In this document: one piece after another, positions 35,431-44,977 of the stretch
Layout: every line of letters begins with the position of its first letter
Numbering within the stretch: the first letter of the stretch is position 1
DNA from: Streptomyces albus subsp. albus
GTDB lineage: Bacteria; Actinomycetota; Actinomycetes; Streptomycetales; Streptomycetaceae
DNA: 64,000 bases
Reading direction: 5' to 3'
Assembly (NCBI RefSeq): GCF_000725885.1
Contig: NZ_JODR01000004.1
Span: forward strand, 124,001-188,000
Translations under genes and position numbers: made by a program
The notes under the pieces: generated by a model
Seen by the model: only the letters and a program-made list of their open reading frames with translations
Databases searched by the model: none
Told to the model about the DNA's origin: nothing

Positions 35431-36008
35431 GACTGCGTTCCGGTGCTCGGCCCATGGATCCCCGCGCTGTGTGCTCAGTCGGGCACCGGTCTGGCAGTTC
35501 TCGCACCATGTAGGCGGGCGACACCGTTTTGCGCGGACGATCGACGTTGCCGCTCAGTCGGGCGGACGGCGCAGCACGCCACTCCCCATGGCATCGCGAG
35601 AGGAATGCCCCGACACTCTGTCTCGCGTAGCCACCCGGAGGACGAAGCGGCCAGCTCCCTGGCTCGGCACAACCTCTCCGTGGGCTGATCCGCCGGACTC
35701 ACGAAAGAAGCCCCTGGGCACGGCTCCGACGAGACTCCACCGGGGAGCCGGAGCCGGCTCACCCCGAACCGGAGACCGGCGCCGAGCGTTGAGCGGAGGC
35801 ACGCGCTGGTCGTCCCGATGCGGAGAGAAGCTGACGCGCCGGAAGTCACGAACCGGCACGGCGGCCCAACACCGGAGCTGCGTGAGCAGCAACGCCCGAC
35901 AGCCGGCCTCAAGTCTTCGGGCGGGTAACGGCGTACACTCGCGGATCCGTTCCGGCCTCTTTCTGAGGGCCTCGAGTGCCTGGTCGCGCGCTCGGCCGCA
36001 CAGCACAC
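35431..36008. other. Gene-free stretch at island end
   Basis: Reading frames here lack consistent codon bias, ribosome binding sites or recognisable domains. No repeats, integrase or attachment-site duplication of the adjacent tRNA was found by eye. Confidence 0.5.
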
Positions 36009-36047
36009 GTCAGGGTCCCTCCGAGATCGTTTCGGAGGGACCCTGAC
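36009..36047 (-). terminator. Terminator downstream of tRNA-Val
   Basis: GTCAGGGTCCCTCCGA (36009-36024) pairs perfectly with TCGGAGGGACCCTGAC (36032-36047) across GATCGTT, 14 bp beyond the tRNA 3' end on the minus strand. Confidence 0.9.
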
Positions 36048-36061
36048 CTGCGTTCACGGTG

Positions 36062-36133
<72 letters not shown>

Positions 36134-36295
36134 CGGAAAGTGATGAGACGACAGCGTACCTTGCCCGGGGGCCGGGGGCGCAAACACGGGGACGGGGGCG
36201 GCGGCGGGGACGTTCTGGCTCGTGTGTTCGTTGAGCCCAGGTGGGAGAATGACCATCGGGTCGATGAGTGGTACACACATTCGGGGAGAGGTTTC

Positions 36296-37558
36296 GTGGC
36301 GGCGATGAACGGCGGCACCCGCCGCTGGGGCTGGGGCGGTGGCCGTGCGGAGCACCTTCGGGCCGACGCGCAGGCCGCGAGGGACGCCGCGGCAGCCGCC
36401 TTCTACGAGCTGGACACCGCTCAGCGTGACCTGCGGATCTCCATCGAGACGATCACCGCGGTGGACTCCTCCCCGGCCGGGCGCAAGGCCGCTGCGGACT
36501 TCGCGGACTTCGGCCGGCGGATCGACGCCGTCAGTCATGACTACATCAGCACGGTGGACGCCCACGAGCTGGACCGTGACGATCTGGACGCCTCCGCCGC
36601 CACCCGGGCCCGCGCCGAGCTGGACCGGGCGCGGCAGGATCTGGAGCGGGTCAAGGGGGAGCTGGACCGATTCGCGCAGAGCCTCGGGCCGCTGCTGACG
36701 CGGGCGGAGAACCAGTTGTCGCGACTGGCACCCGCCGTGGAGCGGGCCCGGCAGGGGCTGCTGGCGGCGAGCAACGCGCTGGACGCGGTGCGCGGCCAGG
36801 GGCTGAAGGCCGACGATCTGGCGGCGCGGCTGGCCGCGCTCTCGCCGGAGCTGACGAAGCTGAACGAGGGGGCGGGCGCCCACGGGGTGCAGGAGACCCT
36901 CAAGCGTGCGGACCGGGTGGCGCGGGAGGCGGAGGCGATCCGCGCCGACGCCGAGGGGCTGCCGCAGAAGGCGGCGGAGATCGACAAGCGGCTGGCGTCG
37001 CTGCGTACGCGCACGGAGGCGTTGCAGACGCGGGCCGGGCAGGTGGAGCCGGTGCTCAGTGAGCTGCGGCGCCGGTTCAGCATCGCCTGCTGGCAGGACT
37101 TGCAGGATGTTCCGCGGCAGGCGGAGCGCTCGGCGCGGCAGGCCGACGAGAAGCTGCGGGAGGCCCGCGCGGCGCGGGACGAGCAGCGCTGGGCGGACGC
37201 CACTTCGCTGCTGTCCACGGTACGGGCGCTGCTGAACACGACGGACGAGGCGGTGAAGGCCGCCGGGGAGCGGCTGCAACGGCTGAACGAGGTGTCGTTC
37301 GACCACAGCAAGGAGGTCGAACGCACCCGGTTCGCGATCCGTGACGCGCAGCGGCTGGCGATGGCCGGACGCAGTACGCCCGATCCGCGGCATGCGGGCC
37401 CGCTGGACAACGCGGTGGAGCGGGTGGACCGTGCCGTCGCCTCGCTGACCGGCCGCCACCCCGACTACTGGCATCTGCTCAGCGAGCTGGACGCGGTGCG
37501 GGAGACGGTGCAACAGGTGGTGGAGCGGATACGGCAGGAGCGGGCCCAGGGCCGCTGA
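36296..37558 (+). CDS. Coiled-coil protein of the Ter-associated region
   Basis: About 420 aa. The GTG at 36296 follows GGGGAGAGG; an ATG at 36305 is nearly equivalent. After a Trp/Gly motif (TRRWGWGGGRAEHLRADAQA) the protein is almost entirely charged helices with long heptad stretches (about residues 20-400) and one Cys (SIACWQDLQD). No signal peptide or membrane helix. Similar coiled-coil proteins sit beside Ter metabolism genes in Streptomyces and may scaffold the complex. Its 3' end overlaps the convergent HAD gene by 80 bp. Confidence 0.75.
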   Translation: MAAMNGGTRRWGWGGGRAEHLRADAQAARDAAAAAFYELDTAQRDLRISIETITAVDSSPAGRKAAADFADFGRRIDAVSHDYISTVDAHELDRDDLDASAATRARAELDRARQDLERVKGELDRFAQSLGPLLTRAENQLSRLAPAVERARQGLLAASNALDAVRGQGLKADDLAARLAALSPELTKLNEGAGAHGVQETLKRADRVAREAEAIRADAEGLPQKAAEIDKRLASLRTRTEALQTRAGQVEPVLSELRRRFSIACWQDLQDVPRQAERSARQADEKLREARAARDEQRWADATSLLSTVRALLNTTDEAVKAAGERLQRLNEVSFDHSKEVERTRFAIRDAQRLAMAGRSTPDPRHAGPLDNAVERVDRAVASLTGRHPDYWHLLSELDAVRETVQQVVERIRQERAQGR

Positions 37559-38417
37559 CCACCGAATGGGGCGGGGTGGCGGCCTCCTCGGTGAGGGCCG
37601 CCGTCATCTCGTGCAGGATGCGCTCGCCCGCCAGGACGCCGCGGTCGGCAAGGGCCCGCAGGTGGGGGGCCGCCCAGCCGCTGTCGGCGAGTTCACCGTG
37701 TCCTGGCCGCCAGGCCGCGTCGGCGTACTGGAGCAGGTCGGCGTCCAGGAGGGAGTCGCCGGCGGCGAGGGTGCGGCCGGTCCCGGTTCTGCGGGCCACT
37801 TCGGCGACGGCGGCGCTCTTGGTGAGCGGGTGCGGCACCGCGTAGACCTTGCGGCCCTGGAGGGAGACGCTCCAGCCGTGGTCGCCGGCCCACTCGGCGA
37901 GTTCCTTCACCCAGGTGCCGGGCAGCAGGGAGCGCTCGACCACGAGGTAGGCGAACAGTCCGTCGGCGACGCGTTCCTTGAGCAGCCACTCGGGGCGGGC
38001 GGCCTCCAGCATGTGGGCGCGTACCTGGTCGAGCGGTGCGCACTCGGTCAGCCGCCCGGCGACGTGCTCCCGCCATTCCGGGTCGCTCTCCCCGTCGACG
38101 AGGAGGTGGCCGCCGTTGGCGCAGACGGCGTAGCGGGGCGGCGGTCCGGGCGGGTGGACGCGGAGGTACTGCTCGGGGGTGCGGGTGGTGGCGGGGACGA
38201 ACAGTGCCTCGTCGGCGAGCGCGGCCAGCAGCCGGGCGGCCTCCTCCGTCATGAAGGAGAGCGGCTTGTGCTCGTACGTCTCGACGCACAGCAGCCGTGG
38301 GGCGCTCGCGTCCGGCATGGTCAGTTCCAGGGCGGGCGCCGAGTAGATGAGTGTTCGGTCCAGGTCGCTGGCGACGAGGGTGCGGCCGTGCGTCCCGGGG
38401 GCCGGGGGGCGGGTCAC
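37479..38417 (-). CDS. HAD-superfamily hydrolase of the Ter module
   Basis: 312 aa from a GTG overlapping the upstream stop (GTGA). Motif I ASDLDRTLIYSAPALE is near residue 16, TRTPEQYLRV supplies the Thr of motif II, the Lys of motif III is in PLTKSAAVAEVA near 210, and motif IV is AAGDSLLDADLL near 230: a Cof/trehalose-phosphatase-like HAD with a large cap. A Pro/Ala tail ends the protein. Operon with the PRTase and CitE-like genes; in Ter stress modules this set is proposed to make or salvage a nucleoside-like metabolite. Confidence 0.88.
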   Translation of the reverse strand: MTRPPAPGTHGRTLVASDLDRTLIYSAPALELTMPDASAPRLLCVETYEHKPLSFMTEEAARLLAALADEALFVPATTRTPEQYLRVHPPGPPPRYAVCANGGHLLVDGESDPEWREHVAGRLTECAPLDQVRAHMLEAARPEWLLKERVADGLFAYLVVERSLLPGTWVKELAEWAGDHGWSVSLQGRKVYAVPHPLTKSAAVAEVARRTGTGRTLAAGDSLLDADLLQYADAAWRPGHGELADSGWAAPHLRALADRGVLAGERILHEMTAALTEEAATPPHSVVSGPGPAPAVSAPPPVAPSPAPRPAR

Positions 38418-40990
38418 CGGGCTGCCTTTCCGTCGGCGCCGGTGGCACCGCGCGTGTAGCGGGGGTGGATGAGGCCGACGCAGGTGTAGGGCAGCTCGTC
38501 GGTCTCCTCGACGGGCACGCCGCGCTGTTCGGCGAGCAGCCGTACGTGGTCGAGGTCGGCTCCGGCGCCGCGCCGGGCCAGGATGCGCCAGGGGACGCGG
38601 CGCAGCAGTACGCGCGTCGTCTCGCCGACACCCGGCTTGATCAGATTGACGTCGCCGATCCCGTACGCCTCGCTGATCTCCTCCACCGCGCGCCACCCCG
38701 CCCAGCTGGGGGTGCGGTCGGCGGCGGCGAGCGCGGCGGCGTCCCGGACAGCGCCGTCCCGGACCTCGGTGAAGTGCGCGGCGACGGTGTCGACGAAGTG
38801 CCGGGACACGTCGTTGCCGGCCAGCTCGCGGTAGAACTTGGCGCCGTGGAAGTCGTGCGGGCCGATCAGGTCGGCGCGGAGCACGGTGCGCGATATCAGC
38901 CCGGAGACGGTCGAGTTGAGGCAGGCGGAGGGGATGAGGAAGTCCTCGCGGGTGCCGAAGGTGCTCACGCACGAGCCGGGGTCGGCGAGGACGGCCAGTT
39001 CGGGGACGAACCGCGGGTGGGCGGCCAGCGCCTGGGCCAGTTCGCGGGTGATGGCGCCCTTGCCCGTCCAGCCGTCCACGAAGACGATGTCGGCCGGGTC
39101 GTGGTGGGCGGCCAGGTGGGCGAGCGCGTTGGTGTCGATGCCCCTGCCGCGCACGATGGAGACGGCGTAGTGCGGCAGGTCCAGGCCGCGGGTCTGCCGC
39201 GCCCAGCGCCGCATCAGCACACCGACGGGCGTGCCGGCCCGTGCCAGCGAGACCAGGACGGGGCGGGGGCCGCGCTCGGCGAGCACCGTCTCGGTCACGG
39301 TGCCCACGGCGCGGGCCAGCCGCGCGGCGGAGGACTCCAGGGCGCTGTGGAAGAGCCGCTGGTACTCCGGTGAGGGCTGGTACTCGACGGGCAGGGACTC
39401 GGCGTAGTGGGCGCCGCCCGCCTGGATGGCCTCCTCGCGTTCCTCGGTGGGGGCCTCCAGGGGGACGTCGGACAGATCGCGCAGCAGCCATGCGACGTCC
39501 TCGGGGTCGTACGAGGAGAACGCGGGGCCGTGCAGCGGTGCGGGCGGCGGGGCCGGCTCGTCGGGGGCCGGGACGTAGGAGGGGACGACGGCCAGCAGGA
39601 CCGCCGGGGTGCAGCCGGCGAGCTGGTCGAGCAGCCCGCCGGGGGCGTGCAGGGCGGGGGTGTCGCCGACGCTGTCGGTCACCACGACGACGGCGTCGAA
39701 GCCCTGACCGGCCACGTTGTAGACGTAACGGTCCTCCGGCGCCGCGCCCGCCACGGGGGGCTGCGCCGTTTCGGTCGCGGGGTCCGCCGCCGTTGTACTC
39801 GCCGTTGTGCGAGTCGCGTCCCGTGTCGCGTCCGGTGTGTCGTGGGCCGGGAAGCGCAGGGCGGTGCGGATGGCGTAGCCGGGGTCGTCCACGGCCAGCA
39901 CCGGCGAGCGCGTGGTGGTGGAGAAACGGATCTCCGCGCGGCTTCCGGTGCGCTCTTCCAGGGCGCAGGCGAGGCGCAGCGGCGCGTACATCAGCTCTTC
40001 CGTGCCGAGGACCAGCACGCGCGGCACCTCTCCCGGCGTGCTGTCGCCGGCGGCGGGCAGGCCGAGTGCGTCCGCGAGGCGTGCGGCCATGGCCGGGAGC
40101 GCCGCCTCCAGGCGGATCTGCTCGCGGGGGCCGAAGCCGTGCCGTCCGCCGTCGGGCAGCCCGGCGGGCCAGCCCAGCTCCACGCGCTCGACGGTGCCCC
40201 GCTCCGCGGCGGGCGCCGGTGCCGGGGTGCCGCCGTGGCGGGCGACCAGTGTGCTGCCGCGCTCCAGTACGTCCGCCGGGAGCCGCACGCGGCCGGCGGC
40301 CAGGGCCACCACGTCGATACGGGCGCCGAGGTCGGCGGCGAACTTCTCCAGCTCCGCGACGTCGTCGCCCCCGCGGGTGTCCACAAGAGCTGCGACCACG
40401 TACCGCTGGCGCGGGTGCGCGGCGTGCAGCGCGGCGATGGTGTTGCGCACCGTCCGCCCGGTGGACAGCTCGTCGTCGACCAGGACGAGGGGGCCGTCCC
40501 CGCGCAGCAGACCGGGGTCCTTCGGCAGCAGCAGGTGGGAGGTGGCGTGGCTGTGCTCCTCCTCGAAGGCGCCGAACCGGGCCACCTCCGCGACGGCGCG
40601 CCGTGTCGAGTGCAGCGCTCCGGCGCGGCTGCCCATTCCGTACGCGACGGTGAGGCCGAGCCCGGTGGCGGTCTCCGCGAAGCCGAGGACGACGGCGTCG
40701 GCGGCCTGTCCTGCGCCGAGCAGCTCGCGCACCCGGGCGCCGAGCCGGGTGCCGGCCTCCAGCACCACCGAGGGCCGCTGCGGGACGTGCTTGCCCAGAA
40801 CGGTGGAGACCAGCAGATGCGCCCGCTTGGGGTTGCGGCGCAGGGCCAGTCCGAGCAGCTGCCGCATCCCGTCGCCGGTCAGGCGCACCCCGAGCCGTTC
40901 GGCCACCCAGGTGCCGGACCAGGGCGCGGACGGCTGTGCCGGGTCACCGCCTGTGGCCTGGCTGCTGTGCTCCCGTACGCTTCCGTTCAC
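38414..40990 (-). CDS. Phosphoribosyltransferase fused to StiP-like domain (Ter module)
   Basis: 858 aa, GTG overlapping the aldolase stop. The N-terminal PRTase domain has VVLGFAETATGLGLTVAYGM and the PRPP loop LVLVDDELSTGRT (about 168-180). The middle TRSP-like region includes VLVLGTEELMYAPLRLACAL near 320 and DRYVYNVAGQGFDAVVVVTD. The C-terminal half (from about 530) is StiP-like: VSLARAGTPVGVLMRRWA, VDGWTGKGAITRELAQAL, DPGSCVSTFGTREDFLIPSA with a candidate Cys, and GDVNLIKPGVGETTRVLLRR. The two halves are separate proteins in many genomes. The predicted role is ribosylation of a base-like intermediate, with the second domain a possible cysteine peptidase or second PRTase-like enzyme. Confidence 0.85.
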   Translation of the reverse strand: MNGSVREHSSQATGGDPAQPSAPWSGTWVAERLGVRLTGDGMRQLLGLALRRNPKRAHLLVSTVLGKHVPQRPSVVLEAGTRLGARVRELLGAGQAADAVVLGFAETATGLGLTVAYGMGSRAGALHSTRRAVAEVARFGAFEEEHSHATSHLLLPKDPGLLRGDGPLVLVDDELSTGRTVRNTIAALHAAHPRQRYVVAALVDTRGGDDVAELEKFAADLGARIDVVALAAGRVRLPADVLERGSTLVARHGGTPAPAPAAERGTVERVELGWPAGLPDGGRHGFGPREQIRLEAALPAMAARLADALGLPAAGDSTPGEVPRVLVLGTEELMYAPLRLACALEERTGSRAEIRFSTTTRSPVLAVDDPGYAIRTALRFPAHDTPDATRDATRTTASTTAADPATETAQPPVAGAAPEDRYVYNVAGQGFDAVVVVTDSVGDTPALHAPGGLLDQLAGCTPAVLLAVVPSYVPAPDEPAPPPAPLHGPAFSSYDPEDVAWLLRDLSDVPLEAPTEEREEAIQAGGAHYAESLPVEYQPSPEYQRLFHSALESSAARLARAVGTVTETVLAERGPRPVLVSLARAGTPVGVLMRRWARQTRGLDLPHYAVSIVRGRGIDTNALAHLAAHHDPADIVFVDGWTGKGAITRELAQALAAHPRFVPELAVLADPGSCVSTFGTREDFLIPSACLNSTVSGLISRTVLRADLIGPHDFHGAKFYRELAGNDVSRHFVDTVAAHFTEVRDGAVRDAAALAAADRTPSWAGWRAVEEISEAYGIGDVNLIKPGVGETTRVLLRRVPWRILARRGAGADLDHVRLLAEQRGVPVEETDELPYTCVGLIHPRYTRGATGADGKAAR

Positions 40991-42153
40991 TTGACTCCCG
41001 CCGCCAGCAGTTCGACGAAGCTCACGCCTTCGCGCGCCACCCCGAAGACCTCGCCGCGCAGCAGTGTGCGCTCGGCCCAGGCCCGGTGCGGTTTCACCTC
41101 GTTCATCTTGTTCGTGTAGGCGGAGCGCAGCACTCCGCCGCCGCCGCGCTCGGGGCGCAGCACGTCGGTCGCGTCGCAGAACTCCTCATGGCTGACGACC
41201 GACAGCGCGTGCACGGGAGCCACGTGCGAGGGGTGGATGCAGGTCTTGCCCAGCAGACCGTTGGCACGGTCGAGTTCGATCTCGCGCAGCAGTCCGTCCA
41301 TGTCGTGCTCGATCAGCGCGGCCCGCACGTCCTCGGCACGGCCGCTGCGGAACGGGCTCTGCCGCAGCTGGGGCTTGAACATCCTCTCCTGCGGCCGGAA
41401 ATACTCCCACACGGGTCCGGTGACGGTGAATCCGGTGCCGTCGGCCCTGCCCAGCACGTTCACCACGTCGGCTATCACCGAGGCGACGATCTGCACGTCG
41501 TACGCGGTCATCTCCGGCGTACGACGCAGCCCGTACGCGGAACAGAAGTCGGTGACGCCCAGGCGCAGCGCCAGCACCCGGTCGCGGTACTTGTCGAGCG
41601 TGCGCACGATGCCCGCCAGCGTGTCGGTGCGGGTCTCGCGGTGCAGCAGCTCCGGCGACTCCAGCACGGGCATCGCGAACAGCCGCCGCCCGCAGGACGA
41701 CTCCGCCTCGGTGAGCGCCTCCAGGAACGGCACCGAGTGGTCCTCCGTGAACTTCGGCAGCACGAAACCGGACAGCAGCCGCACCGCCGCGCCCAGCCGG
41801 CGCACCAGTGCGGGGATCTGACCGGCGTCCCGCACCCGGACGAACAGCAGCGGCAACTCGTCGTCCCGGCCCTCGTCCGCCAGCGCGCACAGCTGGCGCA
41901 CCAGGTTGTCCTCGGCGGCCGGCACCTCGCTGTCGGCGATGGAGTCCTCCAGGCACAGCACCATGGACACCACCCCGCGCGCCGCCTGCTTGCGCACGTC
42001 CTCGGCCAGGGCCGGTCTGGTGGCGGGGCTGTAGAGCGTGGCGCCGAGCGCCACCGCGAGAGTGCTCGCGGGCGCGTCGGGCGTGAACTCGGCCGGCGCC
42101 CGGTGGAAGAGCGCGCTGAGGCGCTCAGGCGTCAGCTGCCGGAAGTGCCGCAT
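40987..42153 (-). CDS. HpcH/HpaI aldolase/citrate-lyase-like protein (CitE family, Ter module)
   Basis: 388 aa. The CitE-like TIM barrel shows GVVSMVLCLEDSIADSEVPA, LFVRVRD (substrate Arg), GFVLPKF, FAMPVLESPELL (metal Glu) and LGVTDFCSAYGLR, ending in GKTCIHPSHVAPVHALSV. It belongs to the Ter-linked branch rather than to citrate lyase itself. First gene of the three-gene minus operon (4-nt overlap with the PRTase). It diverges from the TerD gene at 42516, with the intergenic region likely holding both promoters. The substrate is presumably an acyl-CoA or keto-acid intermediate. Confidence 0.88.
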   Translation of the reverse strand: MRHFRQLTPERLSALFHRAPAEFTPDAPASTLAVALGATLYSPATRPALAEDVRKQAARGVVSMVLCLEDSIADSEVPAAEDNLVRQLCALADEGRDDELPLLFVRVRDAGQIPALVRRLGAAVRLLSGFVLPKFTEDHSVPFLEALTEAESSCGRRLFAMPVLESPELLHRETRTDTLAGIVRTLDKYRDRVLALRLGVTDFCSAYGLRRTPEMTAYDVQIVASVIADVVNVLGRADGTGFTVTGPVWEYFRPQERMFKPQLRQSPFRSGRAEDVRAALIEHDMDGLLREIELDRANGLLGKTCIHPSHVAPVHALSVVSHEEFCDATDVLRPERGGGGVLRSAYTNKMNEVKPHRAWAERTLLRGEVFGVAREGVSFVELLAAGVK

Positions 42154-42329
42154 GGGATCCCCGTCTCACCGTCGTGCGTTCCTGGCGGCCGCCGCGCTGC
42201 TGCCCGCGCGGTGTCCCGCCGGGCCGCCGCGGTGGCCGCACGGCTGCTCATCGTACGTACGAGAACCGGTCACAAGTTCCCGGCGTCCACCCGGGCGCCC
42301 CGGCCGCACGGCACCTCCCGCCCTCCTGG

Positions 42330-42415
42330 CACGCCGTCCGGGACCGCCGTGCGGGCGCTTCCCGGACCGCCGTGCGGGGGCCTCCGGGACCACCGTGCGG
42401 ACCGCCCGAAAGCCG
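42330..42415 (+). repeat. Short direct repeats in divergent promoter region
   Basis: CCGGGACCGCCGTGCGGG and close variants occur three times at about 21-27-bp spacing, with a CCGCACGG element just before. They lie between the divergent CitE-like and TerD starts. Confidence 0.6.
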
Positions 42416-42515
42416 TCCGACCGGGGGCGGAACGGCACTGGGTGTCGTGTACACATTCGGCCGGTGGCGGTGTCCCGCGTTGTCGATGCCGTCCGTCCGG
42501 GGGCAGGATGAAGAC

Positions 42516-43718
42516 ATGACGCACGCGATGACGAAGGGATCGAACATCCAGTTGGAGACCACGGCCGTACGGGCCGTGCTCTGCTGGACGCCTGGTACCG
42601 GCGTGCCGGACGTCGATGCCTCGGCGCTGCTGCTCGGCACCGACGGCCAGGTCAGAACGGACGACGACTTCGTCTTCTACAACCAGCCACGGCACCCCTC
42701 CGGGCTGGTGCGGCACCTGGCCAAGAAGCGGGAGCCCGAGGGACTGCGGGACACCGTCGAGGCCGACCTGGCCGCGCTGGACCCCTCCGTCGAACGGGTG
42801 CTGCTGGCCGCATCGGCCGACGGCGGCACCTTCGCCGGCGTCCGCGAGCTGCGGCTGCTGCTCCAGGACGCGGGCGGCGGCGAGGGCACCGCCGGCGGCC
42901 CGGACGGCGGCGGACAGCTGCTGGCACGCTTCGACATCGAGCCGGAGACCGGCGCCGAGACCGCAATGGTCTGCGGCGAGCTGTACCGGCGCGGCGACGG
43001 CTGGAAGTTCCGCGCGCTCGGCCAGGGCTACGACACCGGCCTGGTCGGACTGGCCACGGAGTTCGGCATCTCGGTGGACGAGAGCGAAGCCGAGGCCGCC
43101 GGATCCGGAACCGAGGGAGGGGCCGGCCGGACGACCGGCGCCGGCACCCGGCCGGGCCCCGAGCACGACCCGGACGCCACCGTCGCGCACGTCCCCGGGC
43201 CCGACACCGTCGGCGCGGACGACTTCCGGCTGCGGCCACCCTCGGGCACCGTGCCGCAGCCGCCGCCCGAACCGCACCCCGAGCCCTCGCCGCACCCGGT
43301 GCCGCCCGAACCGCAGCCCGAACCCTCCCCGGAGCCCGAGCCCGTACCACCCGGTCCCGGACCCCGCCCCCAGCCGGTGCCGCCCGGCCCGCCGCCCGGA
43401 CCCACCCCCGGCCCGGGGCCCGCGCCCGACCCGGGCCCGCCGCCGCCCGCACCGGAGCCGGACCCGGCCGGAGCGGTGACGGCCGTCGTGGCGCCGCCCC
43501 CGCCCCAGGGAGCGCCGGCGTTCGCCCCGCCGGGCCTGCCCGGCATCCCGGCGCCACCGGCCCACCAGCCCGCCTACGGCTACCCCCAGCCGCCCCAGCA
43601 GCCCCCGGCCACCGGGCCCGCCTACGGCTATCCCCAGCCGACCTACGGCTACCCGCAGCCGGACCCGTCCTTCACGCTGCCGCCGCAGGGCCCGCAGTTC
43701 CTCGCCCAGCAGCGCTGA
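42516..43718 (+). CDS. TerD-family protein with long proline-rich tail
   Basis: 400 aa. Residues about 4-190 form a TerD domain (FVFYNQPRHPSGLV, ETAMVCGELYRRGDGWKFRA, GQGYDTGLVGLATEFGI). The first calcium-binding loop is shortened to VPDVDASALLL instead of [12 protein letters not shown]. The second half is Pro/Glu/Gly-rich and ends in repeated YGYPQP units, a probably surface-exposed or partner-binding tail. ATG with GGATGAAGAC upstream. It diverges from the metabolic genes, and a perfect terminator follows. Confidence 0.9.
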   Translation: MTHAMTKGSNIQLETTAVRAVLCWTPGTGVPDVDASALLLGTDGQVRTDDDFVFYNQPRHPSGLVRHLAKKREPEGLRDTVEADLAALDPSVERVLLAASADGGTFAGVRELRLLLQDAGGGEGTAGGPDGGGQLLARFDIEPETGAETAMVCGELYRRGDGWKFRALGQGYDTGLVGLATEFGISVDESEAEAAGSGTEGGAGRTTGAGTRPGPEHDPDATVAHVPGPDTVGADDFRLRPPSGTVPQPPPEPHPEPSPHPVPPEPQPEPSPEPEPVPPGPGPRPQPVPPGPPPGPTPGPGPAPDPGPPPPAPEPDPAGAVTAVVAPPPPQGAPAFAPPGLPGIPAPPAHQPAYGYPQPPQQPPATGPAYGYPQPTYGYPQPDPSFTLPPQGPQFLAQQR

Positions 43719-43763
43719 GCGGAATCCGTACGGCGTGCACCGGGCCGCCACAGCGCGGCAGCA

Positions 43764-43803
43764 CGAGAGGGCCCTGGCCGCGCATACGGCCAGGGCCCTC
43801 TCG
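43764..43803. terminator. Strong terminator after TerD (proline-rich) gene
   Basis: CGAGAGGGCCCTGGCCG (43764-43780) pairs perfectly with CGGCCAGGGCCCTCTCG (43787-43803), loop CGCATA. It serves the plus-strand TerD gene and possibly the convergent TerA-like gene. Confidence 0.92.
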
Positions 43804-44093
43804 TTCACCCGGAAGGCGGTACGTACGGGGCTCCCGCGTCCAGCCCCGGGAGGCGGGCAGCCAGGCAACGGCGGGCACGCCGTGGCGCGCGTCCGACGCG
43901 TCCGCGGGGCGGCGGATGCACCCCGCCCGCAGGCCGCCGGACCCGAGCCGTCTGCGGGCCCGGGCTGTCCGTGGGGCGCCACGGGTCGGACGCGTCCGCG
44001 GATCACGGATGCGCCCGGGCGGCCCTTCCCGGGCACTCAGGCGTTCCGTGTCACGCTGGCCCGCCCCGGATGTCCTGCCTCAGACGTCCTGCC

Positions 44094-44852
44094 TCACACG
44101 TTCTGCGTCTTGTAGCCGCGGCCCCATTGGAGGCCCCAGCCGTAGAGGCGGTCCAACTCGGCCTGGAACCCGTAGACGTAGCGCACCTCGCGGCGCACCT
44201 TCACCTCGCCCTTGTTGTTCTCCAGCAACAGCACCGCGCACGAACGCGCCTGCGGGGCCCGCTCGTCGAGGCCGACCTCGACCCGCGGCCCGCTGCTGGG
44301 AAAGAGCGAGACGATGGCATGCGTACGGTCGAACGCCGGGGTGCCGTCGTAGATGTAGACGAAGAACAACAGGCGCTTGATCTCGTCGCGGTGGTCGAGG
44401 TTGACGTAGAGCGTCTCCCCCGACGGCGAGCCGAAGCGGTCGTCACCGGTCAGCTTGACGTAGGGCGGCCCGTTCCAGTCGCCCAGGAAGTTGCCGAGCG
44501 GCTGGACGACGCCCTTGCTGCCGTCCGCCAGCTCGTACATGCACGCAAGGTCGAGGTCCACATTGACGACACCCTGCGTGTGCGCCTGCACCACCTCGGG
44601 TTTCAGCGCCCGGAGCGGATGCCGCAGCGAGGCGGTGCGCCGCGGCCTGCCGTCCAGGTCGGAACTGCGCATCCGCCACGACAGGTTGACCCGCATGCTG
44701 CCCGTGTCGGCACCCTGCTTGGTCAGTGACAGCTCCGAATACCGCTTCGTCAGCTCCACCGCGTACGTCGACGGGCCGCCCACCGTGTCGAACTTGGGAC
44801 CCCGCCGGGTCATGCCGACACCCCGCCGCCAGTTCTCCCACAGGGAGACCAT
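44094..44852 (-). CDS. TerA-like tellurium-resistance-family protein
   Basis: 252 aa from the ATG at 44852 (MVSLWENWRRGVGMTRRGPK); a GTG at 44882 would add ten residues. Strand-rich TerD-superfamily fold with VNVDLDLACMYELADGSKGV (acidic calcium-loop pattern), YLRH-type hydrophobic core and LYVNLDHRDEIKRLLFFVYI. It differs from compact TerD in its N-terminal helix and longer C-terminus (RREVRYVYGFQAELDRLYGW). Probably part of the same membrane-linked Ter complex as the DUF475 protein upstream. Confidence 0.85.
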   Translation of the reverse strand: MVSLWENWRRGVGMTRRGPKFDTVGGPSTYAVELTKRYSELSLTKQGADTGSMRVNLSWRMRSSDLDGRPRRTASLRHPLRALKPEVVQAHTQGVVNVDLDLACMYELADGSKGVVQPLGNFLGDWNGPPYVKLTGDDRFGSPSGETLYVNLDHRDEIKRLLFFVYIYDGTPAFDRTHAIVSLFPSSGPRVEVGLDERAPQARSCAVLLLENNKGEVKVRREVRYVYGFQAELDRLYGWGLQWGRGYKTQNV

Positions 44853-44977
44853 CCCGCACCCCCACTCGTCTTCCACGCCCACTCGTCACCGCGGGGCGGC
44901 TCCGGGGCCGGCGCGAGCCCGTGAGCCGCGCCGCCGCGAAGCCGCCCCGCTGGGAGCGTTCCTCGTTCAGATGGCGG

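Noticed and set aside
35475..36008. 178-codon minus-strand frame at the island end
   Set aside because: No ribosome binding site, no third-position bias, no recognisable motif.
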